Positions 21,989 to 34,829 of a stretch of 64,000 nucleotides of DNA are shown here, piece by piece. This DNA comes from Diphasiastrum complanatum. Its lineage: Eukaryota; Streptophyta; Lycopodiopsida; Lycopodiales; Lycopodiaceae. A program made the translations under genes and the position numbers. Position 1 is the stretch's first letter, and the number at the start of each line of letters is the position of its first letter. Where the stretch lies: NCBI GenBank assembly GCA_029204225.1, contig CM055110.1, forward strand, positions 47,404,921-47,468,920, in the 5' to 3' direction. The notes beneath the pieces were generated by a model. The model was not told where the DNA came from, ran no database searches, and saw only the letters and a program-made list of their open reading frames with translations.

Positions 21989-22599
21989 TAAACTAACTCT
22001 AACTTCAGGCATTAACTAGTTAAGTCTGCTAGTAATAACAAAAGACAGAATTTCTATGCATGTTTTAGCCAACTTGAAATCTTGGTATGCTCTTTGCAAA
22101 ATATGTAGCGGGAGCACTATGAGCTCAAATTTTTGTGTGCTCATAGTAAAATATGAGGCGAGAGAATTATGAACTCGACATAGCCAATACAAAGCCATAC
22201 TGATGATCAATCTTTTGAGATATTGTAGTTTTGAACAATGGAAAAGTTTCATTTGCACGTTGCACTTCCTATGGAATGTTCTCCATTTTTAAAGAAAATT
22301 CAAAAGATGTAAAAAATGCTACTTCAGCATGTAGATTTTGTGGGTAGACGGAACAATTTATCCTCAAGATCCCATTACTGGTTTATCAAATTTCAAGTCT
22401 ATCAATCATCTCCTCACATTTGATTGTGAAGGATATAGAGGATTACTTGGATATTGTCAAAGGTTGCTAGATTTTGGCATGACTAATGCACAATTATTGT
22501 ATGCTAATTAACAATAACAATGAGCTTATCAACAATTGCAACATCATGTGCAACATATTATGAATGAAAACTTTGCACTAAAGTGCTCTATATTAGAAC
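21989..22599. other. Gene-free stretch, nothing recognised
   Basis: Reading frames are short and without motifs. Two nearby GAACTC/GAGCTC-containing phrases (about 22110 and 22160) are weakly similar to each other. Confidence 0.4.
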
Positions 22600-23080
22600 T
22601 GGATACAATAATCACTAGTCTTTGGAGCTCAAACCAAAATATGTTCAAATCCTATTGGCCAAATTCTACCCTAAGTATTTGAAATTCAAAAAGTGGAGGG
22701 AACCCATTTCAAAATTGGAGAGAAGCCATATCAAAATTGGAGAGAACCAATTTAAATTTGAAAATTGGGAGGAAGCCTTTTTATTTATAACTTCACTATT
22801 AGGCCCTACGACATTAAAAGTCCCACAAAAAGGCCTATTTTATTAACTTCTAACTAAAAAATTAATTATGCCATCATCGGGTGGGAATTACACATGCAGG
22901 GTGCCAAATCCCTCTCACTTATCAACTATGCTTAGGGTTGTCTCAATATACGCAAACCTTCCAACAGTATCTCCACCAAAACTGGCGGCGGTCCCATGAC
23001 ACCTCTCGAGATTTATTACTTGGGGCTTTGGTTGGCCAAGCGCTCTATATTGAAATCATTCTTGTGTAGAAAAAAACACT
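22600..23080 (-). repeat. Diverged gypsy 3' LTR (LTR-Y-like)
   Basis: It resembles 26501-26855 in the same orientation. Compare ACACATGCAGGGTGCCAAATCCCTC with ACACGCACAGGATGCTAGTGCCCTC, followed by GGGGC...TTGGCCAA in both. It lies downstream, on the minus strand, of the additional-ORF and gag fragments, which fits a 3' LTR. Ends are approximate. Confidence 0.5.
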
Positions 23081-23139
23081 TATTCACACCGGAAATCCAA
23101 TTTGACGTTGTCCACGCAGTGAATCTTATTCCTAGGAGC

Positions 23140-24068
23140 CACCCAACATCGCGACACGATAGTACAATCTCAGTATAGGCAACTGATCTTGAACTCTATC
23201 AGACGCCATGTGAACGTTTGGATCGAAAGATAATGTTGGTAAGCAATAGTCCCATCTTGTAGATACTGATGCCAACTTAGTCAAATCCTTTGCGATAATA
23301 ACTGATTGCCCAACTGTCAGATTTGCTGAAAACTTGTATTCTTGTGAATAAGCCTGGAGGGCCCGATTGAAATCCACTATAATCAACCAACTATATTGTT
23401 AGTAAATTGGGCCAATTTGGGATATGGATCATAATTTTATCCATTGGTATTCCAAATTTCTCCTTTGCATTGGAACATAAAATGGATCCACTTGGAGCTG
23501 GCGAGTTCTCGCAACATAACACCTAATTGAATCTAGAGTCTTTAAAAAAAAAAATCCTTTGCCATGGTGGTTGCTCACCCAATGCGAGTAGCTTATCCAA
23601 TTCCTTTCCCACTTCAATCTTTGAAGTCTTGAACTTGATTACATAGTCACTCCTCAAGGATTCATATGGATGTTGATGTAAACAAATTTGTATCTCTTCC
23701 TCGACAATGACCGCTTTTAGAAACAATGGTATGGCCATAGATGTAGATGGCCCTGCTTCGCTAGCTTGAGAAGTTGCAATTGCTTCTTCTTTGGCCCCTT
23801 GATCTATTCATGTGTCCACTTGACTCTAATCTTGCTATAGTGGTGAGAAGGGTGGCATAAGGGCAGTGGTGTTGGATACCAGGTATTCGAGGTATGCCAT
23901 AACCTGACGACTTTCCTCAATAGTCAATATCATAGATTGAGGACAAGGCTTTGTCACTTTAGGCACTAGTGCTTGTTGTACGGGAGGCGGAAGGGTCACC
24001 ACAGGTGCATGTCAGTCTACATAGGCCAAATGCCTCCTGGCTATTTGTGAATTTCTCATCGGGCAATC
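23140..24068 (-). pseudogene. Gypsy additional ORF, C-terminal conserved region
   Basis: Minus-strand frames with stops. They contain HPYESLRSDYV...LPALGEQPPWQR-like sequence and, at 23386-23132, SFDPNVHMASDRVQDQLPILRLYYRVAML. These align with the additional ORF at 41280-41850 (YPHESSRDG, QPEWRQQLFERD, DKVEDQLPIARVY, RVAIL). In this copy the region follows gag directly, with protease, RT and integrase missing, and lies just before an LTR-like segment. The family is not one I can name, and function is unknown. Confidence 0.65.
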
Positions 24069-24929
24069 TCAGCATGGATGATTAACTCCGCATTGTGAAC
24101 ACGAGGGATCAAATGTTGATGGATCCCCTCGATGTGGACATTCAGCACAGCGGTGTTTCCCTTCGCATCCATAGCATCTTACCGAGTGCAATACACCATC
24201 GCCTCTAAGTTGATATGCATACATTGGTAATAGATTCCCCTTAGGATCTTCCACAAAGTAGACTGGTAGGCTATTACGGTCCTCCATTGAGTTTGGTGAC
24301 ATGCAAGAGGATATAACCAAAACTTCTACCATGCCACTGGTTGTTGAAGAAGCTTGTGATTTAGTTGGGTTTATCTGACATCCATCCTTTGGATGAGCTC
24401 CTTGTTGGCTTGATTCTGCTTTTGACCATTGAACCGCTGGATCTTGCCGTCGATGAAGTTGTTGCTCTGTATTCTGTCCTTTTAATAAGCAAGGATTCTT
24501 GATTGGACACTTGGTACTTGGATGATCTCCAAAGTAGAAGGTACATTCATCCTTTTCAAGAAAATTGACTATGCGAGCATAAGCTTGATGACAGCTTGAA
24601 CTTGAAGTGCAAGGTTTTTGCTCTTCTGTTGCACTTGATCTGCTTGACTTTGCTGCACTTTGTTTCCTCCCACAGGTTTCCATTCTTGTTGGATCATCGT
24701 TCATTGTTGACCTTTGTTCCTCTGATTCCCCATTTGATGATTCATCAGAGCGATAAGAAAAATCCCACATCCCTTGTGAGATTTCTATCATGGCAGCATC
24801 CTTACAGAGTTGTACAGGTGACGCATAGGATGCTAATTCTGCCATACCAGATCTGATCCTTTTGGGCTGTCCAACATAGTATTTTGCCATGACGATTCGT
24901 TTAGGAATTGGTGGATTACAATCTTTCAC
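24069..24929 (-). pseudogene. Gypsy gag with multiple zinc knuckles
   Basis: A 286-codon open frame on the minus strand. Its N-terminal part (KDAAMIEISQGMWDFSYRSD) resembles the end of a gypsy capsid. A Ser/Glu-rich linker follows. There are three Cys/His knots: CTFYFGDHPSTKC (second Cys lost), CYGCEGKHRCAEC and CSQCGVNHPC, the last completed past the frame at 24070. Capsid-like sequence continues upstream to about 25080 in broken frames. No DSG protease follows; the additional-ORF region comes next. Gag with several knuckles also occurs at 46588-47346, supporting one broad gypsy group. Confidence 0.75.
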
Positions 24930-25699
24930 TAATTGGATGATTCGATAGGTGTAGTCTCAGATTGTTTCATTAGGGAACTTTTTTGGTTTAGATAATCCTG
25001 CATTGGTGGTCTCCATAGTTCAGCACTAGAATGTCGCAAAGTAGTTGGTTGGTGAATTGCTTCAAGGTTTGCTCAATGACTCTGGTGTTCCAACCTCCCC
25101 TTTTTTTTTTTTTGGGAGATGGAGAAGAAGAAGAAGAGAAGAGAATTGGTAAACGGTGGGTCAATATGGATGAGAATAGAGACAGAAATGAATTTATCTA
25201 ACAGAGATGGAAATAGAGGATGGAATAGAGATGGGACAGAAGAATGATGGATGGATAGTGGTTGATGTGGAGGGAACTGATCGGCTTGATCTGAGGTTCA
25301 TTCACTTGATTCAGTCTAGGGATGTTGGATCTGGATGGATAATTTGACTACAACCTAGATTTGACAAGATTTGGTCAGTTTTAGTTGGCTAATAGTGTGA
25401 TTTTAGCCCTTTTTCTTGGTTTTTTGTGGTTTTTTTTTAGATTTTTTTAGATCTGAGTGAATCTAACCTTCACCTTCCTACAGTAGCTATATCTAGACCA
25501 TTTCTAGATAATGTCAGTTTTGCAAGAGTTTTTGATGGACAGTTTTGTCACGATCTTGAAAAAACTCAGTTTTCTAGCACTTTTTGAAACTGTTTCCTAG
25601 ATATTTCTAAATATAGCCATCGGATCTTCACAAAATTTTACAGTAGCAAGATCTAGGTAAGATATATCTATAAAATTCTTTTAAAAGGTTATTTCTAGG
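24930..25699. other. Gypsy leader / non-coding with low-complexity tract
   Basis: A broken capsid-like frame (minus) runs to about 25080. Next come a T13 run at 25101-25113 and a GAA-rich stretch near 25120. The rest is T-rich DNA in which short phrases of the following tandem repeat begin to appear. Confidence 0.5.
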
Positions 25700-26500
25700 A
25701 AGATCTAAAAAAATCATAGAAAAAGTGCATATTTTTGGAGTTTTTTTGCAAACTTTGAAGATTTCCTAGGAACAAACCCTCGTAGACTGGTATGCACTTG
25801 TATCTAAGTCAGATTCCCTTGCTAACCAAGCTACTAGAGTTACTTTCCAAGGAAACTCAAAAAATCTTGAAAAAGTGCATTTTTTTGGGGTTTTTTGCAA
25901 AATTTTAAAATTTTCTGGGAACAAACCCTTGCAGACTGGTATGCAGTTGTATCTAAGTCAAATTTACCTGCTCACCAAGCTGCGAGAGTTACTTCCCAAG
26001 GAAACTCAGAAAATTTTGAAAAAAGTGCATTGTTTTGGGGGTTTTGCAAAATTTTATGATTTTTGGGGACAAACCCTCGTAGACTGGTATGCAGTTGTTT
26101 CTGAGTCAAATTCACATGATCACCAAGCTGCAAGAGTTACTTCTCAAGGAAACTCAAAAAATCTTGAAAAAGTGTATTTTTTTGGGGTTTTTTTGCAAAA
26201 TTTTAAGATTTTCTGGGAACAAACCGTTGCAGACTAGTATGCACTTGTATATTAGTCAGATTCACTTGATCACCAAGCTGCAAGAGTTACTTCCCATGGA
26301 AACTCAAAAAATCTTGAAAAAAATGCATTTTTTGGGGGCTTTTTGCATAATTTTAAGATTTTCTGGGAACAAACCCTCACAGACTGGTATGCACTTGTAT
26401 CTAAGTCAAATTCACCTGCTCACCAAGTTGCAAGGGTTACTTCTCAAGGAAACTCAAAAAATATGGAAAAAAAAGTGCATTTTTTTGGGTTTTTTCTAAT
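25700..26500. repeat. Tandem repeat, unit about 149 bp, about 5.4 copies
   Basis: Five successive units can be aligned from the anchor AACAAACCCTCGTAGACTGG-like sequence at about 25774, 25921, 26069, 26220 and 26371, after a partial unit. Each contains TATGCACTTGTAT, AGAGTTACTTC, CAAGGAAACTCAAAAAATCTTG and a T-rich CATTTTTTTGGGGTTTT block. Unit lengths are 147-151 bp and units differ by scattered substitutions. The array lies between the gypsy gag and an LTR-like segment, i.e. in the leader of the minus-strand gypsy element. Confidence 0.9.
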
Positions 26501-26855
26501 CCAAGCCTTTAACATAAACACAACTCAAATCTATTGGTGCTAAGAAAGCACAAGGGCACTCACATGATTCATGTGAGTTTTAAGTTGGGCCCATTTAGCT
26601 TTTTTATATGCAACTTGACTTAGGGCCTCTAATGTCATTTTAGAGTTTTAAGTCCCTAGTCTCTTATTCCTAGGAATTACAACTTGCTACTTGTCCTCAT
26701 TGGGTTGGGCTTACACGCACAGGATGCTAGTGCCCTCACACTTATTACCCTACTTACAATGTACTGTGGTGGGGCCCACTAGGTAAGGCTTGGCCAACAA
26801 TATTTTAAGTGGTGGGACCCACTTGTTTATTACCGTGCAGAAAATACCCACAACA
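26501..26855 (-). repeat. Diverged gypsy LTR (LTR-Y-like), minus orientation
   Basis: On the minus strand it starts TGTTGTGGGTATTTTCTGC, comparable with TGTTGGGGGTATTCCC of the LTRs at 42055 and 47965. It shares GGGCTTACACGCACAGGATGC, TTGGGTTGGGC and the ATTCATGTGAGT element with 47700-47900. It probably served as the 5' LTR of the gypsy remnant to its left or the 3' LTR of the fragment to its right. Confidence 0.6.
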
Positions 26856-26879
26856 ATACTTAAGTCAATCAAGACATAT

Positions 26880-27009
26880 TCAATCTAACTAAATCTAAAT
26901 GCATTTATGACTACCATCCACATGTGGGAACAAGCTCCACACACGTGGGATCAAGTTATGTACAAATGATCTTAGGTCTCTAAGCTTGAATTTGACAATT
27001 TTAACACTT
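26880..27009 (-). repeat. Copia-type LTR end fragment
   Basis: The minus strand starts TGTTAAAATTGTCAAATTC after a short A/G stretch and carries two palindromic boxes (CACATGTG and CACACGTG variants) near 26930-26950, as other copia LTRs here do. Only about 130 bp. Confidence 0.4.
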
Positions 27010-27600
27010 TTTCATATTCTCTTATGATAGATTTTGTCGTTGCCAACTCAAATGATGCCTTGCCCTTGAATCGATCAAATATGCCTTGAAATTCAGCCAA
27101 TGATTGTCAATAAGTCTCGACCTTTCAAAACAGATAATTGATTTCCTCTTTGGAAACGGGAGAATATGGAGATTCTGCATAGAGAGTATTGTTTCGCTCT
27201 GTGTCTGTGGCATCTAATTCACTCAGTATTCGTTCTTTGTCAAGTTGTGCCATGTCCAGTTGTCCTTGGAATAAGAGATTCTGAACAAACTTATCAACCT
27301 AATCTTGTGCGGTAATCAACGCATTTTGGAGATTTGAAACATACTTCTCCAAGGCATTTTCATGTTGTTGTGTCCTCTTCAGCTTGGCTTTTAACTTATC
27401 TTCGTGCTATTTGGCTATTGTCAACTCTCGGTTCAGCTGGATGAGTGAGTCTGGCTAATAAGAGTGTTTTCTAATCCTAAATCTATAATTCTCTTTTCCA
27501 TAGACGTCTTCAGTTTAAGCATAGTTTGGATCAGTCGCCCAAGGTGTCAATGAATTCCAAGGGCATCACCAGAATCCACGAGAATAGACGTGGCAGCGTA
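27010..27600 (-). pseudogene. Gypsy additional ORF, N-terminal coiled-coil part
   Basis: Broken minus-strand frame with LKAKLKRTQQHENALEKYV, then ISNLQNALITAQ-like heptad-rich sequence, then SPVSKEEINYLF. This aligns with 40600-41080 of the 40-kb copy (KLQQKEEGLNKYIQSLSKAL, then PLSQSEINLLR). Two or more in-frame stops occur. It is the second, strongly diverged witness of a long coiled coil in this ORF. Weak similarity extends up to about 27600 (KYAATSILVDSG against KYSLDVVAAILESW). Confidence 0.6.
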
Positions 27601-27904
27601 TTTGTGTTGGTTTGCATGAATGTGTGCTTGCATGTTACCTTTTCATAGGAATCTAGATCTGATTCGGAGTTTTATGTGTTAATGCATTTGCTAAGTCAGA
27701 AACAAAGTAGTCATTTTATTCTTATTGACTTGTCATTATATCTAATAGTTGTCTATCTGGTGAGGGCATAGTCTTATGGTGGCAGTAAGATTTCCTCAGG
27801 TTGAGCCTCAGCCACTCATTTATGTCACCTTTACAGGTTTGTGCTTGTAAGTGTCTAATAGGATGTCAACCTAGCTTGATGGAGGATGTGGTAGTGGGAT
27901 TTCC
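27601..27904. other. Gene-free stretch, nothing recognised
   Basis: There are no motifs, PBS or convincing reading frame. Confidence 0.4.
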
Positions 27905-28398
27905 TTAGTTTGAGCCATGTCGCTCATATGGTCCACTTGTGTTCAAGTCGGATTGGAGACGTGAGTTAGTTGGTCGAGAGTGTGGTAGACTCACTGTATG
28001 AGCATTATGTTTGCATGATACTTTGAACATATGAATAAGCACTCTCTCTATCTTCTTTTGGTAGCTTTGAATCATTTGATACTTCAAGGCAAGCAACCTT
28101 GAAGTGTTTTTTCCACCTTTTGAGGGGATTCCCAAGCCTCTTGGTCCAAGGAACATTTTCCTACTTTCTTTAAGAGCTCATTGGCTACATTCATTTTGAT
28201 AAAATGGAGGGCTAGTTTGCACCTCTTCTTGTATCTAGTGGATTACTGAGGGTTGATGGACTCATCCTCCTCACCACTCACTATTTCCATAAAAGATTTC
28301 ATTACAAGTATTTATTCCATTCTTAGTTTCTATATGGAATAGTTTGATTTGTTCAATCTATCACTAGAATCCAAAAGGTAAGCATTCATTGATGCCAT
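27905..28398 (-). pseudogene. Copia gag N-terminal fragment
   Basis: The minus strand from Met at 28398 encodes MASMNAYLLDSSDRL, then a stop in the NYSI.K.RME block, TRYKKRCKLALHFIKMNVANELLKKVGKCS, and a frame change into WESP/GLGIPSKGGK. It continues in degraded form to about 27905. It is the same copia Gag type as at 714 and 9087. The leader is 28399-29193, followed upstream by PBS and LTR. Confidence 0.75.
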
Positions 28399-29193
28399 CT
28401 TCCTCTAAACAAGAGATTGATTCTATAAGAATGGATACACGATAGAAAGGATGAAAGAACTAGCTATCCCACTATCTAGGGACCTGATAATGATCAACAA
28501 ATGAATTCTTAGCAAGATACTATTGGATCTTGAGCTTAACCAATTCTATTGAAAAATGAAAAATGAAACTAGCTTGCTTGATGTAGAAAAATGATCAAAA
28601 AATGACTCCTCCGTGATCTAAACTTCACAAGGCTTATAAAGATCCAATCAACCTGAGAAAAGAAGATCTAATTACACATAAATGTCACTCTAAGTCACTC
28701 TTATAAGATCAGGTTGATACTTTATATAAGAATCAAAACAATCTACCTTTCAAGCACAAGCTACCAAGATTACAATTTTGACAAAAATGATCTTAATGAT
28801 GAGTAAATGCAAAATGCTTTGAGTTGAATCTAAATCACTCTTATGAGGCCTATCACACACCTGAGAAGAACCTAAATCAACCCAAAAGATTCAATCCTTC
28901 TATCTCCCCAATGCTTGAATGCTACTCCTCGAGATTGACTCCAAAACTTGCCTTGAATCAAATATGAGATAGCAAGTGAAACTTGCTAATTTGATCTTGT
29001 AGATAAGAAATGATTTGAACCTGGTTTTAGAAGCCTAAACACCTTCAAATTAGATCCTACAAGACCTCAATTTTATCAATAATGGAGATACTAATCATAG
29101 ATTATCATAAAGAATCAATCAATGCCTTGAATCGATCAAAATCTATGATGTTAGTGAATCAAATTGCAAGAATTTAGCTCATTTCATAACAAG

Positions 29194-29205
29194 GCTCTGA
29201 TACCA
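29194..29205 (-). other. Primer binding site, initiator-tRNA-Met type
   Basis: TGGTATCAGAGC on the minus strand, directly beside the LTR end TTTTTAACA. Confidence 0.9.
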
Positions 29206-29902
29206 TGTTAAAAATACAGAAAATAGACTCTAATAAACCTTCGAAATGATGGAGGAAGCACCTTGAATGGATTCAATTGAGATCCTATAGCTAAAACACC
29301 AACCAATTTAGTGTTTCCTAGCTTTACCTTGGCTTGAACTCCACTTGAAGGCTCAAATTCATGCAATTCCCTTCACACATGTGAAAGTACCGACTGCCAC
29401 ATGCAGAGTACAGTACCCGAACTTCCAAATAAATCTCACAAATCCAAATTACTCAATGCAAATAGTAAATATCAAACATCTAGATCACCAACAACAATGG
29501 TAGATTGAAAACCAATTTTTTAATCATCAATTGATGGAGATTCCATCACATATTTATACATTTCAAGCTCGGATTTGAGCATTTTAGGGCATATTTGTAC
29601 TTTCCATAACCTAACCCTAACATCCAACCTAATTGATCATTGGATCCACCCTAACTAGGTTCCTTGATCTCGAGATCCAAAACAATATAAAACATACTAT
29701 TTTTGGCTCCTATTTTATCTCTACCCTATCTAAGCACTCTTTGGCCTTATTTGAAAGGTGCCTTTACAATGTAGGATGTAGAATAAGACTTTGAAAATCA
29801 GCCTATGCTATGTGGCATGTGTGGCATCTATTTACATGGCCATCTTGCCAATTACAATGCATGTGACCAAAGTTGGTCCAAACTAGCTTGTGGATTTTAA
29901 CA
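29206..29902 (-). repeat. 5' LTR of copia element, family LTR-B (697 bp)
   Basis: On the minus strand it starts TGTTAAAATCCACAAGCTAG at 29902 and ends ATTTTTAACA at 29206, so TGTTAA/TTAACA form short terminal inverted repeats. It is related to 15831-16110. A CACATGTG-type palindrome lies near 29375. Confidence 0.8.
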
Positions 29903-31674
<1,772 letters not shown>

Positions 31675-32484
31675 TGTGAAAAATGCAAAAATTATGCTTG
31701 GTCAAGGCCAAATCTATGTATACAAGATGATTACACATGTGTGGAGCTTGTTCCCACGTGTGAAATAGATGTACTTTTCATGTAGTACAATCATATAGCT
31801 TGTACATATAGTTTAAATCAAGTTCTATTGGCTAAAAAGTCCAAAATCATGTTTTTTAGTCATATGCCACATGGCATCAATCTAGAGATTGCATGAAGCC
31901 ACATCATGAGATTAGATGTCAAAATCCATGTGTAGAGGTCTACTCACACGTGTGGAATAGGCTGAGGAAGTCGAATTTGCACTTCTAGAAGCGTTTTTCC
32001 TAGTTCTCTACATAGAAGAAAAATGGATCAAAAGTGCTCAAAATAGAAGGTTTTGTCCAAGTGTCAATTTTGCATGATGAATCACCACATGACAAAGCAC
32101 CCTCACACATGTGAGATTAGAGGAATGATCAGTACAATGAGCTTCAACTTTTTGTATATATAGAGCCACATTTGGCCATAATCAACAAGCAACACCAATT
32201 CTTAAATTTCATCGTTTGTCTTGATTTTTCTTGATAGTTTTGAGTTCCTATCATATTGTACTTTGATTTCAGGATGGATTCCGTACTTAGACAATTTTTC
32301 ACATGTGTGAAACCAACAAGTACAATTCCCTTTCATTTATGATTGTTCTTGATTTTCTCATCTAAATTTGATCTAGATTGATCTAAATCTTGTGTAGATT
32401 GATAGATCAATTGTATCTAACATCCAATCAATCTTGTGGATCATTTTAGGATCCATTCTTGGTCCAATTTTGTAGATTTCCACA
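31675..32484 (+). repeat. 5' LTR of non-autonomous element F (LTR-F, 810 bp)
   Basis: It starts TGTGAAAAATGCAAAAATTATG and ends TTTCCACA, directly before a PBS. Its first roughly 510 bp match 36120-36632, by eye about 94 percent identical. Palindromic CACATGTG/CACACGTGTG boxes lie near 31735, 31945, 32105 and 32305. TATATATAG near 32155 is a likely TATA box. Confidence 0.9.
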
Positions 32485-32496
32485 TGGTATCAGAGC
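32485..32496 (+). other. Primer binding site of element F
   Basis: TGGTATCAGAGC directly follows the LTR. Confidence 0.9.
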
Positions 32497-34470
32497 CAAG
32501 TACAAGAGGATTTATGAAGATTTGATGGGGTTGATCCAAAACTAAGCCCAAATTAGCAAGTTTTTGGAAACTAGCTAATTTTGATGTGGCGAGTTGGATA
32601 GGATAGGTATACTCAAAATTTATGGACAAAAACTTGTTGTAGGCTGCAGGGGTAATTTTCACACATAATAGAACGTACAGTACCAGTTTTGGAGCCTTAT
32701 GTTTCAGTTTGATGCTAAATCTCCCAAATTAGCAAGTTTGTGGAAACTAGCTAATTTTGAGGTAGAGAGTTTGAATTGATAGCTAGATTCAATTTTTTTG
32801 TAAAAAAACTTGTTGTAGGCTGTAGGTGTACCTTCCACACGTGTGGGTCCATACAAAACCTATTTTGGTTGGGAAAATTCAAATTGATACATAAATTGAC
32901 TCATACACCCAAATTTAGAGATTTTTAGTGCAAATTCAAGCTTTTTCTATAGAGATTCTATTCCTATGATTTGTTCTTGGATTAGATCATCCAAATAATT
33001 AATTTGAAGCTTGATTCAGGTGCATTAAATGTGTTTCTCTATTTTTTTGAGTACATGTCAAAGTTGAGAGAGAAAATTGCCAAAAATCATAGATTAAGGA
33101 GTGATATGCAAGGTGAGAGGTTGAAATCCATTGTACCATCACTCTAGATTTGTTCAAGAGTGACAGGGTCAAGTTTAGAAGCATAAATTTGCTAGACAAC
33201 ATCTTTGGATCTGTCCTCCAAGTGAAACCTTTGAGAGTTTCTAGTGCATATATAGCATCTATGCAAATCTTTTGTAGAATTTGACATAGATTGGCTTCAA
33301 TTGAGAGTTCTAGAAAAGAGATTGAGATCCAAGTCACATTATTCAACCCTACTCAATTTGTTTGAGTGATTGTTAGGCTTGAAAAAAAGTCATTGAGGTG
33401 TGTATGGAATATGTGTAGAGAGAGATCCAATTTTCTAAGAGTTCCTTCCTTTGTAGAGGGCAAGATCTAGAAGCTCATTTTGTGTTGGTATTGGTGGAGA
33501 GTTTGTCTTCTCCTAGGTGATCAAATATTTCTAAGTGGCATTAGCTCTTTGAAGCACAATATCTTAGTGAGAAGAATCACAAATTTTGATTTTGAATTTT
33601 ATTCCAACTCTTAAGAGGTAGAGTCATTGGTGGAATCCAATAGGGGTGAATGAATTTAATTTATTGAGCAAAAATTGACATAGTATGTATGAAACTCAAA
33701 TTACTTCTATTCAACTTTCTTTGTGAGAGTGTGAGGGTTAAGTTGTGATCCCATTGGATGTCTAGAATGAGGAGGAGTCCATATTTGAGTATTCATGCAT
33801 GGTTGGGATCTTTGTGAATCTCTAGATGTCTAATTTTTAAGCTTGGTGAAAAATTCTTGACATAGGTTGTTATTAAACTATTACAAATCCATTCCAAATC
33901 TCAAGAGTGTGATTCTTTGGGGATTCCAAAAGGGGTGATTGGATCTTAATTTTATGTGTTTGAATCAAATGTACATGTCAAGTTTGAGTGATCTAGTGTA
34001 GATCCTATGTTTTGTGAAAATTGGTGGTATAGGTTGTTGTAAATTCATTCAAAATCTCAGGAGTGAGATTATTTGGGTCAAGAGTGAGTCCAAAAGAAGT
34101 GATTAAGTTTTATTTTCATGTATTTGAAACAAAACCCATTTTTGTTCAAGAATCTCCTGTGTTGAGAGAACTGGTCAAGTGAAAAGGAAAATCTAGGTGT
34201 CAAATCTTTTCATATCCATCTCAACTCTCAAAAGAATGAGTCATTGGTATTTGTTGAGTCCAATAGGAGTTTGGATCTGATTTCTTTTGTGAGTTGATTG
34301 AAAGATTGTGTGCTTTTGTCTTAGTGATCAAAGCAAAGTTTCCAAGTGACTAGTCATTAGTGTGAAGATTGATTCTTAGGTTTGTGAGCTAGATTCTAGA
34401 TTATTGAATATGTTCAAATCGAGTCTCTTGAGAGTCACAAATTACATTTGTAGAATCATATCACAAGCTT
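32497..34470 (+). other. Long leader of element F with loosely repeated phrases
   Basis: There are no long reading frames. A phrase of the type CAAATCTCAAGAGTG...GATT...GGG..TCCAA.AGG recurs, degraded, at about 33606, 33896, 34052 and 34222, as if an old tandem repeat lay here. Phrases with GCAAGTTT..GGAAACTAGCTAATTTTGA are duplicated at 32555 and 32730. Confidence 0.5.
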
Positions 34471-34501
34471 TTTTTCACATGGCATCAATAGTGGCATCCT
34501 A

Positions 34502-34810
34502 TTGAGGGTAAGTAAGGATCCTAAGTGCAACCTTTGTGGCAAGGGAGGATATTTTTCCTCAAGATGCTACAAAAAGAAGACCAATCCATCCAAGGACGAC
34601 CAAAGCAAGGGGGCTGAGGTGAAGGATGGAGCTTCAAGTTCGAAATGCAAATACAAGAAGGACAAATCCAAGGAAAGGTGTTTCCTTTGTGGAAAGGTGA
34701 ATGAGGCTTGGATTCTCACAAGGACTTGCAAGATTTGTCTTCAAGAGTCCATCACAACACATGTCAAACCTTTTGAAATTTCTGGAAGTGCATTGTTTGA
34801 TTCAAGATGA
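34502..34810 (+). pseudogene. Gag-like zinc-knuckle segment of element F
   Basis: The frame contains CNLCGKGGYFSSRC, a CX2CX4HX4C knuckle with His replaced by Tyr. A Lys/Asp/Ser-rich linker and a second Cys pair, CFLCGK, follow. This is the nucleocapsid signature of Gag. The N-terminal capsid part is not recognisable upstream, and no protease follows; the unknown ORF comes next. It shows that element F descends from a gag-bearing retrotransposon. Confidence 0.6.
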
Positions 34811-34829
34811 AAAGATAGATGTCACTTTC

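Noticed and set aside
25700-26500. CRISPR-like array
   Set aside because: Units of about 149 bp abut without unique spacers, and the DNA is eukaryotic.
25875-26543. Overlapping reading frames of 66-136 codons
   Set aside because: They follow from the 149-bp repeat lacking stops in some frames. The same peptide phrases recur in several frames, and the array lies in non-coding leader DNA.
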